Assembly: GCF_038561965.1 (NCBI RefSeq)
Contig: NZ_CP139348.1
Coordinates: 3,782,001 to 3,846,000 of the forward strand
Source of the DNA: Stutzerimonas stutzeri
GTDB lineage: Bacteria > Pseudomonadota > Gammaproteobacteria > Pseudomonadales > Pseudomonadaceae
Direction of reading: 5' to 3'
DNA: 64,000 nt
This document shows positions 25,726-36,739 of the stretch, piece after piece. Made by a program: the position numbers and the translations under genes. The notes beneath the pieces are model-generated. The model ran no database searches. It was not told the origin of the DNA and was given only the letters and a program-made list of their open reading frames with translations. How positions within the stretch are numbered: position 1 is the first letter of the stretch; every line of letters begins with the position of its first letter.

Positions 25726-26094
25726 CTACTCGCCGCCCAATGCCGCCAACTCACGTTCGAGCAGGGCTTCATCGCCCAGATTGAGTTCGACCAGACGGCG
25801 CAGATGGGCGATCGAATCAAGATCGATGTGCTGGCAGACGAAACCGATCAGATCGCCCTCTTCGTGGGTCATCGCCACTTCCATGCGCACCTCGGCATCG
25901 TCGGCAAGCCGCACACGCGCCTCGAACGGCTGCCCCGCGTCGGCATCCCAGCCTTCCGGGCGGCGAACCAGCAGGCCTTTCAGCGACAGGTCATGCAGTT
26001 CAACCGGCCAGCGGCGGTCGCCCTGAACCAGCTCGGTCGCAGCGTCGAACTCGATGCGCTGGAAGCGTCGGCGGTCACTTGGGTTTTCACTCAT
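25726..26094 (-). CDS. PilZ-domain protein
   Basis: A 122-residue single PilZ domain. The c-di-GMP-binding residues are present: RxxxR-type RRRFQR at 8-13 and DLSLKG (D/NxSxxG) at 35-40. The start at 26094 has GGAG upstream. It may act as effector of c-di-GMP, possibly that made by SiaD encoded in this window, but this is inference. It is convergent with radA, leaving 3 bases. Confidence 0.9.
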   Translation of the reverse strand: MSENPSDRRRFQRIEFDAATELVQGDRRWPVELHDLSLKGLLVRRPEGWDADAGQPFEARVRLADDAEVRMEVAMTHEEGDLIGFVCQHIDLDSIAHLRRLVELNLGDEALLERELAALGGE

Positions 26095-26151
26095 CGAAAT
26101 CACTCCGCGAAGTCTGGGTTCACTATAGGACAACAACACCCCACCTGGCCG

Positions 26152-26613
26152 TCACAACCAGCGCCGGACACGTCCACAGTAGGCCCGGTAGTCAGTACCG
26201 AACAGCTGGGTAAGCAGGCGTTCCTCGTGCACAATCACGCCACGCTGCATGCTGTAGATCAGCCCAGGCAACAACAGCCACGGCCACAAACTGCCCCACA
26301 GCAGCGCGATACCGCAGTAGATCAGGCTGTCGGCCAGGTAGATCGGGTTGCGCGAGAAGCGAAACGGCCCCTCTTCCAGCAGCCGGGCGGGCTTGCCGTA
26401 AGGATTGACCGTGGTCTTGCGCCAGAGCATGAGCAATCCGGCCCAGAGCATCAGCAGGATTCCCGCGTCGATCAGCCCCCAGCCGAAGTAATCCGTCCAG
26501 ATGCCGTGCGGAAGCGCGATCGACATTATCGATTCGAGCAACCAGGCCGCCGCAAGAAACAGTAGGTAAATGACTGGCGGCGGCAGAATCACTCCAGTGG
26601 CGCGCTTGAACAT
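26152..26613 (-). CDS. Isoprenylcysteine carboxyl methyltransferase family membrane protein
   Basis: 153 residues with four or five hydrophobic segments. It carries the ICMT/PEMT C-terminal signature GPFRFSRNPIYLAD and HEERLLTQLFGTDYRAY, with the closing RRWL. The substrate is unknown; bacterial members are usually annotated only as methyltransferases. The start at 26613 follows CTGGAG. Confidence 0.85.
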   Translation of the reverse strand: MFKRATGVILPPPVIYLLFLAAAWLLESIMSIALPHGIWTDYFGWGLIDAGILLMLWAGLLMLWRKTTVNPYGKPARLLEEGPFRFSRNPIYLADSLIYCGIALLWGSLWPWLLLPGLIYSMQRGVIVHEERLLTQLFGTDYRAYCGRVRRWL

Positions 26614-26712
26614 GCATCGAACTCCAGACGGGGCAGATGGCGGCAGTCTACCGCGTAGAGCCTTTGCCGCGGCGACCTGAATCAAGCCGTCGGCATGTCT
26701 GCGGCAGATAGC

Positions 26713-26736
26713 AAAAAGCCCGCTTTCGCGGGCTTT
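26713..26736 (-). terminator. Rho-independent terminator after glyA
   Basis: On the minus strand, AAAGCCCGC and GCGGGCTTT pair around a GAAA tetraloop and are followed by TT, 20 bases after the glyA stop. Confidence 0.88.
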
Positions 26737-26756
26737 CCGATGCAGCTTTCGATCGG

Positions 26757-28010
<1,254 letters not shown>

Positions 28011-28261
28011 GGCAGTCCTCTGAGAATCAGCTGGCGGTAATAAAGAGGCGCGGATTCTACCTCATCCGCCGGAACCCGGGTATGAGCGATAGTCATGCAC
28101 AAGATGAACAGCGAGCGCTTACGCAGCGGCCGCTGAACTCGGCCCCGGTTTGCCCTGACCGGTGCATTCGGGTAGCTTTGCGCCCTTTCCATGCCACCCG
28201 TTTTTCGGCCTTCATAGCCAGGGTCTGGCATCATTCACCACTGTCACGGGCATTCGTTTCC

Positions 28262-29926
28262 ATGGCTCAATACGTCTATACCATGCACCGGCTGAGCAAG
28301 GTCGTTCCGCCGAAGCGTGAGATTCTCAAGAACATCTCGCTGTCGTTCTTCCCAGGCGCCAAGATCGGTGTCCTCGGCCTGAACGGCGCCGGTAAATCCA
28401 CCCTGCTGCGCATCATGGCCGGCGTCGACACTGAATTCGACGGTGAAGCCCGCGCAATGCCCGGCATCAATGTCGGCTACCTGCCGCAGGAGCCGCAGCT
28501 CGACCCGGAAAAGACCGTCCGCGAGATCGTCGAGGAAGCGGTTGGCGTGATCAAGGACGCCCAGGCACGTCTGGATGCCGTCTACGCCGCTTATGCCGAG
28601 CCCGATGCCGACTTCGATGCGCTGGCTGCCGAACAGGCCAAGCTCGAGGCCATTCTGCAAGCTTCCGACGGCCACAACCTGGAGCGCCAGCTGGAAGTCG
28701 CTGCCGACGCTCTGCGCCTGCCGGCCTGGGACGCCAAGGTCGAGCACCTTTCCGGTGGTGAAAAGCGCCGCGTGGCCCTGTGCCGGCTGCTGCTGTCCGC
28801 CCCGGACATGTTGCTGCTCGACGAGCCGACCAACCACCTGGACGCCGATTCCGTCGCCTGGCTGGAGCGTTTCCTCCACGACTTCCCAGGCACCGTGGTA
28901 GCGATTACCCACGACCGTTACTTCCTCGACAATGTAGCCGGCTGGATTCTCGAACTCGACCGCGGCGCGGGCATCCCGTACGAAGGCAACTATTCCGGCT
29001 GGCTGGAGGCGAAATCGTCCCGCCTGGCGCAGGAATCCAAGCAGCAGTCGGCCCATGAAAAGGCCATGAAGGAAGAACTGGAATGGGTGCGCAAAGGCGC
29101 AAAAGCCCGCCAGTCCAAGTCCAAGGCTCGCTTGCAGCGCTTCGAGGAAATGCAGTCGCAGGAATTCCAGAAGCGCGCCGAGACCAACGAGATCTACATC
29201 CCGGCCGGGCCGCGCCTGGGCGACAAGGTCATCGATTTCAATAACGTCACCAAGGGCTACGGCGACCGCGTACTGGTCGAAGATCTGTCATTCAGTGTGC
29301 CCAAGGGCGCCATCGTCGGTGTGATCGGTGGTAACGGTGCAGGTAAGTCGACGCTGTTCCGCATGCTGATGGGCAAGGAAACCCCGGATTCCGGCAGCAT
29401 CGAAATCGGCGACACCGTGCAGCTGGCGTGCGTGGATCAGAGCCGTGACGATCTGGATGGTGGCAAGACGGTCTGGGAAGCAGTGTCCGATGGACTGGAC
29501 CAGATCAAGATCGGCAACTACGAGGTGCCGTCGCGCGGTTACGTCGGGCGCTTCAACTTCAAGGGCGCCGACCAGCAGAAGTTCGTCAAGGACCTTTCCG
29601 GTGGTGAACGGGGACGCCTGCACCTGGCGCTCACGCTCAAGCAGGGCGCCAACACGCTGTTGCTCGACGAACCGTCCAACGACCTCGACGTGGAAACCCT
29701 CCGCTCGCTGGAAGAGGCACTGCTGGACTTCCCCGGCTCAGCCATCGTGATTTCCCACGACCGCTGGTTCCTCGACCGCGTCGCCACGCACATCCTGTCC
29801 TACGAGGACGACGGCGTGGTGTTCTTCGAAGGCAACTACACCGAGTACGAAGCCGATCGTAAGAAGCGCCTCGGCGACGCCGCCTCCCAGCCACACCGAG
29901 TCAGGTACAAGAAGCTGGCACAGTAA
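28262..29926 (+). CDS. ettA: Energy-dependent translational throttle protein EttA (ABC-F)
   Basis: A 554-residue ABC-F ATPase with two ATP-binding cassettes and no membrane domain. The first Walker A is GLNGAGKST (39-47), with signature LSGGEKRRVAL and DEPTNHLD. The second is GGNGAGKST with LSGGERGRLHL and DEPSNDLD. A charged linker (KAMKEELEWVRKGAKAR) lies between. It binds the ribosomal E site and senses ATP/ADP. The start at 28262 (MAQYVYTMHRLSK) fits the family; the open frame upstream is not conserved, and the Shine-Dalgarno is weak. Confidence 0.96.
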   Translation: MAQYVYTMHRLSKVVPPKREILKNISLSFFPGAKIGVLGLNGAGKSTLLRIMAGVDTEFDGEARAMPGINVGYLPQEPQLDPEKTVREIVEEAVGVIKDAQARLDAVYAAYAEPDADFDALAAEQAKLEAILQASDGHNLERQLEVAADALRLPAWDAKVEHLSGGEKRRVALCRLLLSAPDMLLLDEPTNHLDADSVAWLERFLHDFPGTVVAITHDRYFLDNVAGWILELDRGAGIPYEGNYSGWLEAKSSRLAQESKQQSAHEKAMKEELEWVRKGAKARQSKSKARLQRFEEMQSQEFQKRAETNEIYIPAGPRLGDKVIDFNNVTKGYGDRVLVEDLSFSVPKGAIVGVIGGNGAGKSTLFRMLMGKETPDSGSIEIGDTVQLACVDQSRDDLDGGKTVWEAVSDGLDQIKIGNYEVPSRGYVGRFNFKGADQQKFVKDLSGGERGRLHLALTLKQGANTLLLDEPSNDLDVETLRSLEEALLDFPGSAIVISHDRWFLDRVATHILSYEDDGVVFFEGNYTEYEADRKKRLGDAASQPHRVRYKKLAQ

Positions 29927-29940
29927 GCGGCATGCAATAA

Positions 29941-29965
29941 GAACGGAGCCCTGAGGGCTCCGTTC
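29941..29965 (+). terminator. Hairpin after ettA
   Basis: AACGGAGCCC and GGGCTCCGTT pair over a 3-base loop, 15 bases past the stop. There is no long U-tract. Confidence 0.6.
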
Positions 29966-30087
29966 GCGTATCTAGAGAAAGCACCTACAAATAGTGGCAC
30001 AATGCCGCGACTCAATAATAATCACTGATCTGGTCCGGCCGGCTCGGCACTTGTGCCGGACTTCGCGACCGACAAAGGACGAATCGC

Positions 30088-32079
30088 ATGGCGGCACTTG
30101 GACTGCGCGGCAAATCACTGCTGGCCCTGTTGTTCAGCTGCCTTCTCGCTTTCGTCTTTGCCGGTTTCATTGGTCGTGAAGCACTGCTCGGCGTACAAAG
30201 CCGCTTCGGCGAAGCCTATGCCCGCAATGTGGTGCAGCTTAACCGCGAGCGCCTGTTCGCCCCGGTTTCGCGCGAACTGGCGCTTGCCCAGCGGCTTGCC
30301 GCCTCGCAGCTGACATTGGCCTGGCTGGATGACGAGCAGAGCCCGACCAAGCGCGCCACTTTCTTCAAGGAAGCGGCCGGCTATCAACAAGCATTCGGCG
30401 ATCACGCCTACTTCGCCGCCTCGGCGCAGAGCAACAGCTACTACTCCAACGGGCCGGGCCAGACACCCTCCGACGTCCCTCGCTATGTTATGAGCGCGGA
30501 CAACTCGCGTGACGAGTGGTTTTTCCAGACGCTACAAAGCAGAACCCCCTACGCCATTAACGTCGACCGCTCCGTGGTCACTGGCGAACTCAAAGTCTGG
30601 TTCAACGTACAGGTGCGCGACGGCGACCGCCGCCTTGGCCTGGTCGGCTCCGGCATCAGCCTGCAAGCGTTCCTCGACGACTTCATCGAGGCCAACAAGG
30701 TCGGTGTCGAGTCGATGGTGCTCGACGCCTACGGCTCCATCCTTGTGCATCCTAATCAGAACCTGGTCACCCTGAACGCAGAAACCGCTCGCGGACGCTC
30801 TCTGTCGACCAGCATCCTCGGCCTGCTAGACGACCTCAGCGCGGCTTCGGCGGTACGTCGGGCCATGGCCGAGAGCCGCGAGAACCCAGGTACCGTGGCC
30901 ACGCTGCGGGTGACTCTGGACGGTGCGCCCCGGCTGCTGGCGCTGAGCTGGATCCCCGAACTGCAGTGGTTCGTCGCAAGCTCCGTGGATCTGGGCACAG
31001 CCCAGGTCGTCGAGGTACGTCCGCTACTGCCAGCCATCGGCCTGTTTCTGGTGCTGTTCCTGCTGCTGATCGGTGGCGGCGCCTGGCTGGTCGAGAAACG
31101 CGTGCTCAAACCGCTGCGTCAGCTGCGCCGCAGCGCCCAAGCCTTGGCCGCAGGGCAGTACGACGCCCCGCTGCCCTTGCATCGCCAGGACGAAATAGGC
31201 GAGCTCAGCGCCGCCTTCGGCGCCATGGCGCAGCAAGTCCGCAGCCATACCAACGAACTGGAAAACCGCGTGCGCGAGCGTACACGCGACCTGGAGCAGG
31301 CCAATCTGGAAATGGCCGCGGCCCACAAGAAGATCGACGACTCGATCGACTATGCGAGCCTCATTCAGCGCTCGATCCTGCCGAACCGCCAGCTGGTCAG
31401 CGCCCTGGGCGATCGGCATGCGGTACTTTGGCGACCGCGGGACGTCGTAGGTGGCGATTTCTACGTCTATCGCGCCGACGAGCATGGCTGCCTGTTCGGC
31501 GTGGTCGACTGCGCAGGTCATGGCGTACCGGGCGCGTTGATGACCATGCTGGCCCACGCAGCGATTGACCAGGCCCTCGGCGCAACCGGCGTGGAAGACC
31601 CGGCCGCGGCGCTGTCGCGCACGGACTCGATCGTGCGTAGCATGCTTCGTGAAGAGCGGGATTCCCATGCTCTGGCGACCAACATGGATATCGGCCTCGC
31701 CTATGTCGATCTGCGCCAGCGCAAGGTGCATTATTCCGGGGCCAAGATCGCGCTTTACTACTGCGATGGCGAAGAGGTGCACGAGATCAAGGCAGCGCGG
31801 CGCGCCATCGGCGATAAACGGATTGGCGAATACCGCAACACCAGTGTCGAGCTGCAGCCGGGACGTACCTTCTACATGACCACCGATGGCTTCCTCGACC
31901 AAGCCGGCGGGGACGAAGGCTACGGTTTCGGCAACAGCCGCTTTGCCAGCATGATCCGCGAGCACGCCCGGCTTCCTCTGGCTGACCAGGGCGAAGCGTT
32001 CAGCCTCGCGTTAGCGCGCTACCAGGGTGAATTCCCGCAGCGCGATGACATCACGATGTTATGTTTCCGTTTCGATTGA
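30088..32079 (+). CDS. siaA: SiaA, membrane sensor PP2C-type phosphatase
   Basis: 663 residues, the length of P. aeruginosa SiaA. TM1 is at about 8-30, followed by a periplasmic dCACHE-like sensor region to about 310, TM2 at 313-334, a HAMP segment, then a SpoIIE/PP2C phosphatase domain from about 420 to the end. Phosphatase metal motifs are visible: RPRDVVGGDFY near 447, VDCAGHGVPGAL near 473, TTDGFLDQ near 596 and DDITMLCFR at the end. It dephosphorylates SiaC, freeing it to activate SiaD. The start follows AAGGAC. First gene of siaABCD. Confidence 0.94.
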   Translation: MAALGLRGKSLLALLFSCLLAFVFAGFIGREALLGVQSRFGEAYARNVVQLNRERLFAPVSRELALAQRLAASQLTLAWLDDEQSPTKRATFFKEAAGYQQAFGDHAYFAASAQSNSYYSNGPGQTPSDVPRYVMSADNSRDEWFFQTLQSRTPYAINVDRSVVTGELKVWFNVQVRDGDRRLGLVGSGISLQAFLDDFIEANKVGVESMVLDAYGSILVHPNQNLVTLNAETARGRSLSTSILGLLDDLSAASAVRRAMAESRENPGTVATLRVTLDGAPRLLALSWIPELQWFVASSVDLGTAQVVEVRPLLPAIGLFLVLFLLLIGGGAWLVEKRVLKPLRQLRRSAQALAAGQYDAPLPLHRQDEIGELSAAFGAMAQQVRSHTNELENRVRERTRDLEQANLEMAAAHKKIDDSIDYASLIQRSILPNRQLVSALGDRHAVLWRPRDVVGGDFYVYRADEHGCLFGVVDCAGHGVPGALMTMLAHAAIDQALGATGVEDPAAALSRTDSIVRSMLREERDSHALATNMDIGLAYVDLRQRKVHYSGAKIALYYCDGEEVHEIKAARRAIGDKRIGEYRNTSVELQPGRTFYMTTDGFLDQAGGDEGYGFGNSRFASMIREHARLPLADQGEAFSLALARYQGEFPQRDDITMLCFRFD

Positions 32080-32094
32080 GTCAGGGAGTTGGCC

Positions 32095-32637
32095 ATGGCC
32101 CCCATTGATATGTTCGCGATGCGCGAATGCTACAACCAGCAACAAATCATGCTGTGCTTCAACGGCCCAATCTCTCGCAGCCTGATCGAAGAAATCGGCA
32201 ATGCGCTGCGCAACTACATGAGCGAGGATCAGGCGCATCCGTCCTCGGCCATGGATGTTTTCGCGGTGTACATCGAGATGACGCAGAACATCCGTCACTA
32301 CACCCGCATAAAGAACTGGTCCGATCAGCAGGCCGGAGCCACGGTCGTAGTGTCCCGCGACGATCAGGGTCGGTATGTCGTCTCGGCCGGTAACCTGATC
32401 GAAACCGCGGACGGCCAGCTGCTGCTCACCGCCGTCGCCGAACTGGCCCGAAAGGACAAGGCCGGGCTGAAGGCCCTGTACAAGGAACAGCTACGCAAGC
32501 CTCGCGACGAACATGTGGCCACCGGCGCCGGACTCGGGCTGATCGATATCGCCCGTAAATCCAGCGAGCCGCTCAAGGCCTCGTTGCAGCCGGTCTCCGA
32601 TGAGCTTTCCTTCATCAGCCTGAGCGCCGTCATCTGA
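32095..32637 (+). CDS. siaB: SiaB, kinase of SiaC
   Basis: 180 residues of the SiaB family (DUF6272). It phosphorylates SiaC and so opposes SiaA. The protein resembles anti-sigma-factor kinases in size, with RHYTRIKNW and an AGAGLGLIDIARKSS segment that matches a GHKL-type Gly-rich lid. I use ATG 32095, 7 bases after AGGGAG; a TTG two codons earlier is less likely. It lies 15 bases after siaA. Confidence 0.92.
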   Translation: MAPIDMFAMRECYNQQQIMLCFNGPISRSLIEEIGNALRNYMSEDQAHPSSAMDVFAVYIEMTQNIRHYTRIKNWSDQQAGATVVVSRDDQGRYVVSAGNLIETADGQLLLTAVAELARKDKAGLKALYKEQLRKPRDEHVATGAGLGLIDIARKSSEPLKASLQPVSDELSFISLSAVI

Positions 32638-32654
32638 ACCTCAAGAGCATTCCC

Positions 32655-33032
32655 ATGAACGATTTTTCAATCCCCGGCAGCCAGTCCACTCCCGCCATCC
32701 AGTCCGACTGGAAAAATGGCATCGTCTCGATGCAGGGCGACTCCTATCCCGAAAATTCCTACGAGCTGTTCCATCAGGTCTATGAGTGGATTGAAGGTTT
32801 TCTCGGCGAGGCCACACACCCGCTCAACCTGGAGCTGCGCCTGCTGTATCTGAACACCAGCAGCATCAAGGCGATGATGGACATCTTCGACCTGCTCGAA
32901 GCTGCCTTCCAGGACGGCCGTCAGGTGGCAGTCAACTGGTACTACGACATACGCAACGAGCGCGTGGTAGAACTGGCTGAAGAGTTCAAGGAAGACTGCA
33001 ACTTTCCCTTTTCCATACTCAGTCACGACTGA
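32655..33032 (+). CDS. siaC: SiaC, regulatory phosphoprotein (DUF1987)
   Basis: 125 residues. In the family, unphosphorylated SiaC binds and activates the cyclase SiaD. The phosphoacceptor Thr68 of the P. aeruginosa protein is at exactly residue 68 here (YLNTSSIK). GDSYPENSYELF and VNWYYDI are conserved features. It has 17 bases of spacing after siaB. Confidence 0.95.
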   Translation: MNDFSIPGSQSTPAIQSDWKNGIVSMQGDSYPENSYELFHQVYEWIEGFLGEATHPLNLELRLLYLNTSSIKAMMDIFDLLEAAFQDGRQVAVNWYYDIRNERVVELAEEFKEDCNFPFSILSHD

Positions 33033-33044
33033 CAGAAGGTCGAT

Positions 33045-33830
33045 ATGCGTGGGCCATCGCCGTTAGAGCAAGAGGTAGCCAGTCTCCTCGCCGATCCGCA
33101 GTTCGAAGGCCATCCGCTTAAGGAGGCCTTGAGCCAACTGTGGGGGGCTCACCACGACCTGCTCGGGCGAATCGAGCGCATCGCTCGTGTGTCGGACGGC
33201 TACCAGAGCATCGCTCGCGAGCGTGAGCAAAGCCTGTCCGCGCGTTTCGACAAACAGCTGCGGCAGCTGGAAAAAGTCGCGCGCATCTCCGACCGCTACC
33301 AGATGATGATGCAAGATCTGAACGCTTCCCTGCGCGAGGCATCGACCTTGGACTCACTCACCGGCATCGCCAACCGCCGGTTGCTGACCGAGCGCCTGCG
33401 GGAGGAAAGCGAACGTGCCAAACGCTATGCGCGACCGCTGGTGATAGTCATGCTGGATATCGACCGTTTCAAGGTTATCAACGACGAATACGGCCATGAC
33501 GTCGGTGATCGCGTGTTGATAGAAGTGGTGCGGGTGATGGAGTCCGAAATACGCGAGCACGATCTCTGTGGCCGCTGGGGCGGTGAAGAATTCCTCATAG
33601 TGATGCCGGAAAGCAGTGCGGAAATGGCAAAAACAGTCATGCGCCGACTTGGCGACAGCATTGCAGCGCTAGTCGTACGAGTGAACGATGACTTGCTCGG
33701 CGTGACCGCCAGCATGGGCATCGCCGAGCTTCGCGCCGACGAAACATACTCGAGCACCATCAACCGAGCTGACGTCGCCTTGCTACGTGCCAAGCGCAGC
33801 GGTCGCAATCGATGCGAACTGGCCGAGTAG
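33045..33830 (+). CDS. siaD: SiaD, diguanylate cyclase
   Basis: 261 residues. An N-terminal coiled/helical region (1-95) precedes a GGDEF domain with the active-site GGEEF at about 179-183 and a preceding RxxD inhibitory site (REHD, five residues upstream), so product inhibition is expected. It makes c-di-GMP from GTP when activated by SiaC; in P. aeruginosa the system drives cell aggregation and biofilm formation. The start lies 12 bases after siaC. Confidence 0.95.
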   Translation: MRGPSPLEQEVASLLADPQFEGHPLKEALSQLWGAHHDLLGRIERIARVSDGYQSIAREREQSLSARFDKQLRQLEKVARISDRYQMMMQDLNASLREASTLDSLTGIANRRLLTERLREESERAKRYARPLVIVMLDIDRFKVINDEYGHDVGDRVLIEVVRVMESEIREHDLCGRWGGEEFLIVMPESSAEMAKTVMRRLGDSIAALVVRVNDDLLGVTASMGIAELRADETYSSTINRADVALLRAKRSGRNRCELAE

Positions 33831-34099
33831 TTCCTGAACAGCGTCTTTCCTGCACAAAAATAAGGCGCGCCATGCGTCATTTCAGCGCAAAGAGAACCTG
33901 CCGGACCACCCGCACAGCCATCCTACCTTCCTATCGCTCAGTTTAGAGCCGCCAGATAGGCCGCCCTACCTCAGCCGAAACGCACCAGCAAAAGGCACTC
34001 GCGACCAAGTCGCACTTCCGCGGTGCAAATCAGGTTTGCTACAGTCGCCGGCCAAAAATTATTAATGACTGCCAACGCGCAGCTGCCGAGGGCCTACTG

Positions 34100-35437
<1,338 letters not shown>

Positions 35438-35477
35438 GACGCCGCCCAACGGCAAACTCAGCTGAGCCAGGTGTACG

Positions 35478-35512
35478 AAAGCCCCCGCCGGATCGTCCGG
35501 CGGGGGCTTTTT
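35478..35512 (+). terminator. Strong rho-independent terminator after gdhA
   Basis: A 14-bp perfect stem (AAAGCCCCCGCCGG and its complement) with a 5-base loop and a T5 end, 40 bases past the stop codon. Confidence 0.95.
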
Positions 35513-35535
35513 GTTCAGAGTGTCTGCCGTACAGC

Positions 35536-35845
35536 CGTAGGATGGGCTTCAGCCCAGCAGGGGATTTCGACCCGGCAAAGGTGGGCTAAAGCCCACCCTA
35601 CACCTGGCAGCCCGTTCGCTCTCGTCCCCCGCCCTGTGGTGCCAGCCGGCGCCAGGTTCAGGTTTCGGCACTTGAGCTCGTAGGATGGGCTTCAGCCCAC
35701 CGGGGAACTCCCACCCGGCAACGGTGGGCTAAAGCTCACCCTACACATTGCAGCCCGTTCGCTCTCGTCCCCGCCCGGTGTTGCCAGCCGGCGCCAGGTT
35801 CAGGTCTCGGAACCCGGACTCGTAGGATAGGCTTCAGCCCACCGA
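35536..35845. repeat. Tandem array of REP pairs (REPIN-like), about 2.2 units of 142-143 bp
   Basis: The 429-base gdhA-fpr gap holds no gene. Unit starts CGTAGGAT...GGCTTCAGCCCA are at 35536, 35679 and 35821 (the third is partial). Each full unit has a REP in one orientation (GGATGGGCTTCAGCCCA), about 25 bases, an inverted REP (GGTGGGCTAAAGCCCACC with CTAC) and then a shared tail containing GCAGCCCGTTCGCTCTCGTC and GCCAGCCGGCGCCAGGTTCA. The units differ by point changes, so the duplication is not very recent. Confidence 0.9.
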
Positions 35846-35866
35846 AACCGAAATTGCAGCGTACAC

Positions 35867-36643
35867 CTACCAATAGTTCTCCACCGCCACCTGGCCGGGC
35901 CGGCGCGTCAACGCCAGGTTCAGGTCGCGCGCCTTCAACACCATTCGGGTGTCTTCGATCATCTGCGGGTTGCCGCAAAGCATGATTCGCGAGTGTTCCG
36001 GCGTCAGTTGAAGATCGGCAGCGCGCTCCAGCTCACCGTTTTCGATCAACGTGGTGATGCGACCATGCAACGCGCCCGGGATCTCCTCGCGCGTTACCAC
36101 CGGCAGGTAGAGCAGCTTGGCACCAAGGCCTTCCAGGTAGTCGCGCTGCGGCAGTTCGGCGACCAGCTGTTGATAGGCCAACTCGCGTGCCTCACGCACG
36201 CTGTAGACCAGGATGATCCGTTCGAAGCGCTGCCAGGCGTCGAAGTCCTGCAGGATCGAGAGGAACGGCGCGATGCCGGTGCCTGTCGCCAGCAGCCAGA
36301 GGTCGCGACCATCGGGAAAGCGATCGAGGGTGAGAAAGCCGAAGGCCTGTTTGTCCACCAGCAGCTCGTCGCCGACCGAGAGCCGGCTCAGCTCGCTGGT
36401 GAATTCGCCATCCGGCACAACGATGGAAAAGAAATCGAGAAACTCGTCGTGCGGTGCCGAGACCATCGAATAGGCGCGCCAGACAATGCAGCCGCTGGGC
36501 TTGCGTACGCCGAGACGGGCGAACTGTCCGGCGTTGAAACGAAAGCCGGGATCACGGCTGGTACGCAGGGTGAACAGGTTGGGCGTCAGCGTCTGCACCT
36601 TGAGCAGGCGCTGGCGGGTGAACTTCTCTCCGCTGGCGGTCAT
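35867..36643 (-). CDS. fpr: Ferredoxin/flavodoxin-NADP+ reductase
   Basis: 258 residues, the size of Pseudomonas FprA. FAD-binding RAYSMVSAP, NADP-binding LLATGTGIAPFLSIL and YSVREARELAYQ are visible, and the C-terminus is VENYW. It passes electrons between NADPH and ferredoxin/flavodoxin or BfrB-type clients. The start at 36643 has an excellent GGAGGGAG; the much longer upstream open frame is an artefact over rlmG. Confidence 0.95.
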   Translation of the reverse strand: MTASGEKFTRQRLLKVQTLTPNLFTLRTSRDPGFRFNAGQFARLGVRKPSGCIVWRAYSMVSAPHDEFLDFFSIVVPDGEFTSELSRLSVGDELLVDKQAFGFLTLDRFPDGRDLWLLATGTGIAPFLSILQDFDAWQRFERIILVYSVREARELAYQQLVAELPQRDYLEGLGAKLLYLPVVTREEIPGALHGRITTLIENGELERAADLQLTPEHSRIMLCGNPQMIEDTRMVLKARDLNLALTRRPGQVAVENYW

Positions 36644-36739
36644 ACTTCGCTCCCTCCGAGCATCTGCCGGACCTGCCGCTCGCAGCGCCCGTGAATTGTT
36701 GATACTCCTTTCCGACGCAGATAAACACCGCCAGTTCTC

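Noticed and set aside
29990..30010. Possible sigma-54 promoter (TGGCAC with GC downstream) before siaA
   Set aside because: The GG-to-GC spacing is 9, not 10, bases and the -12 TTGC is absent.
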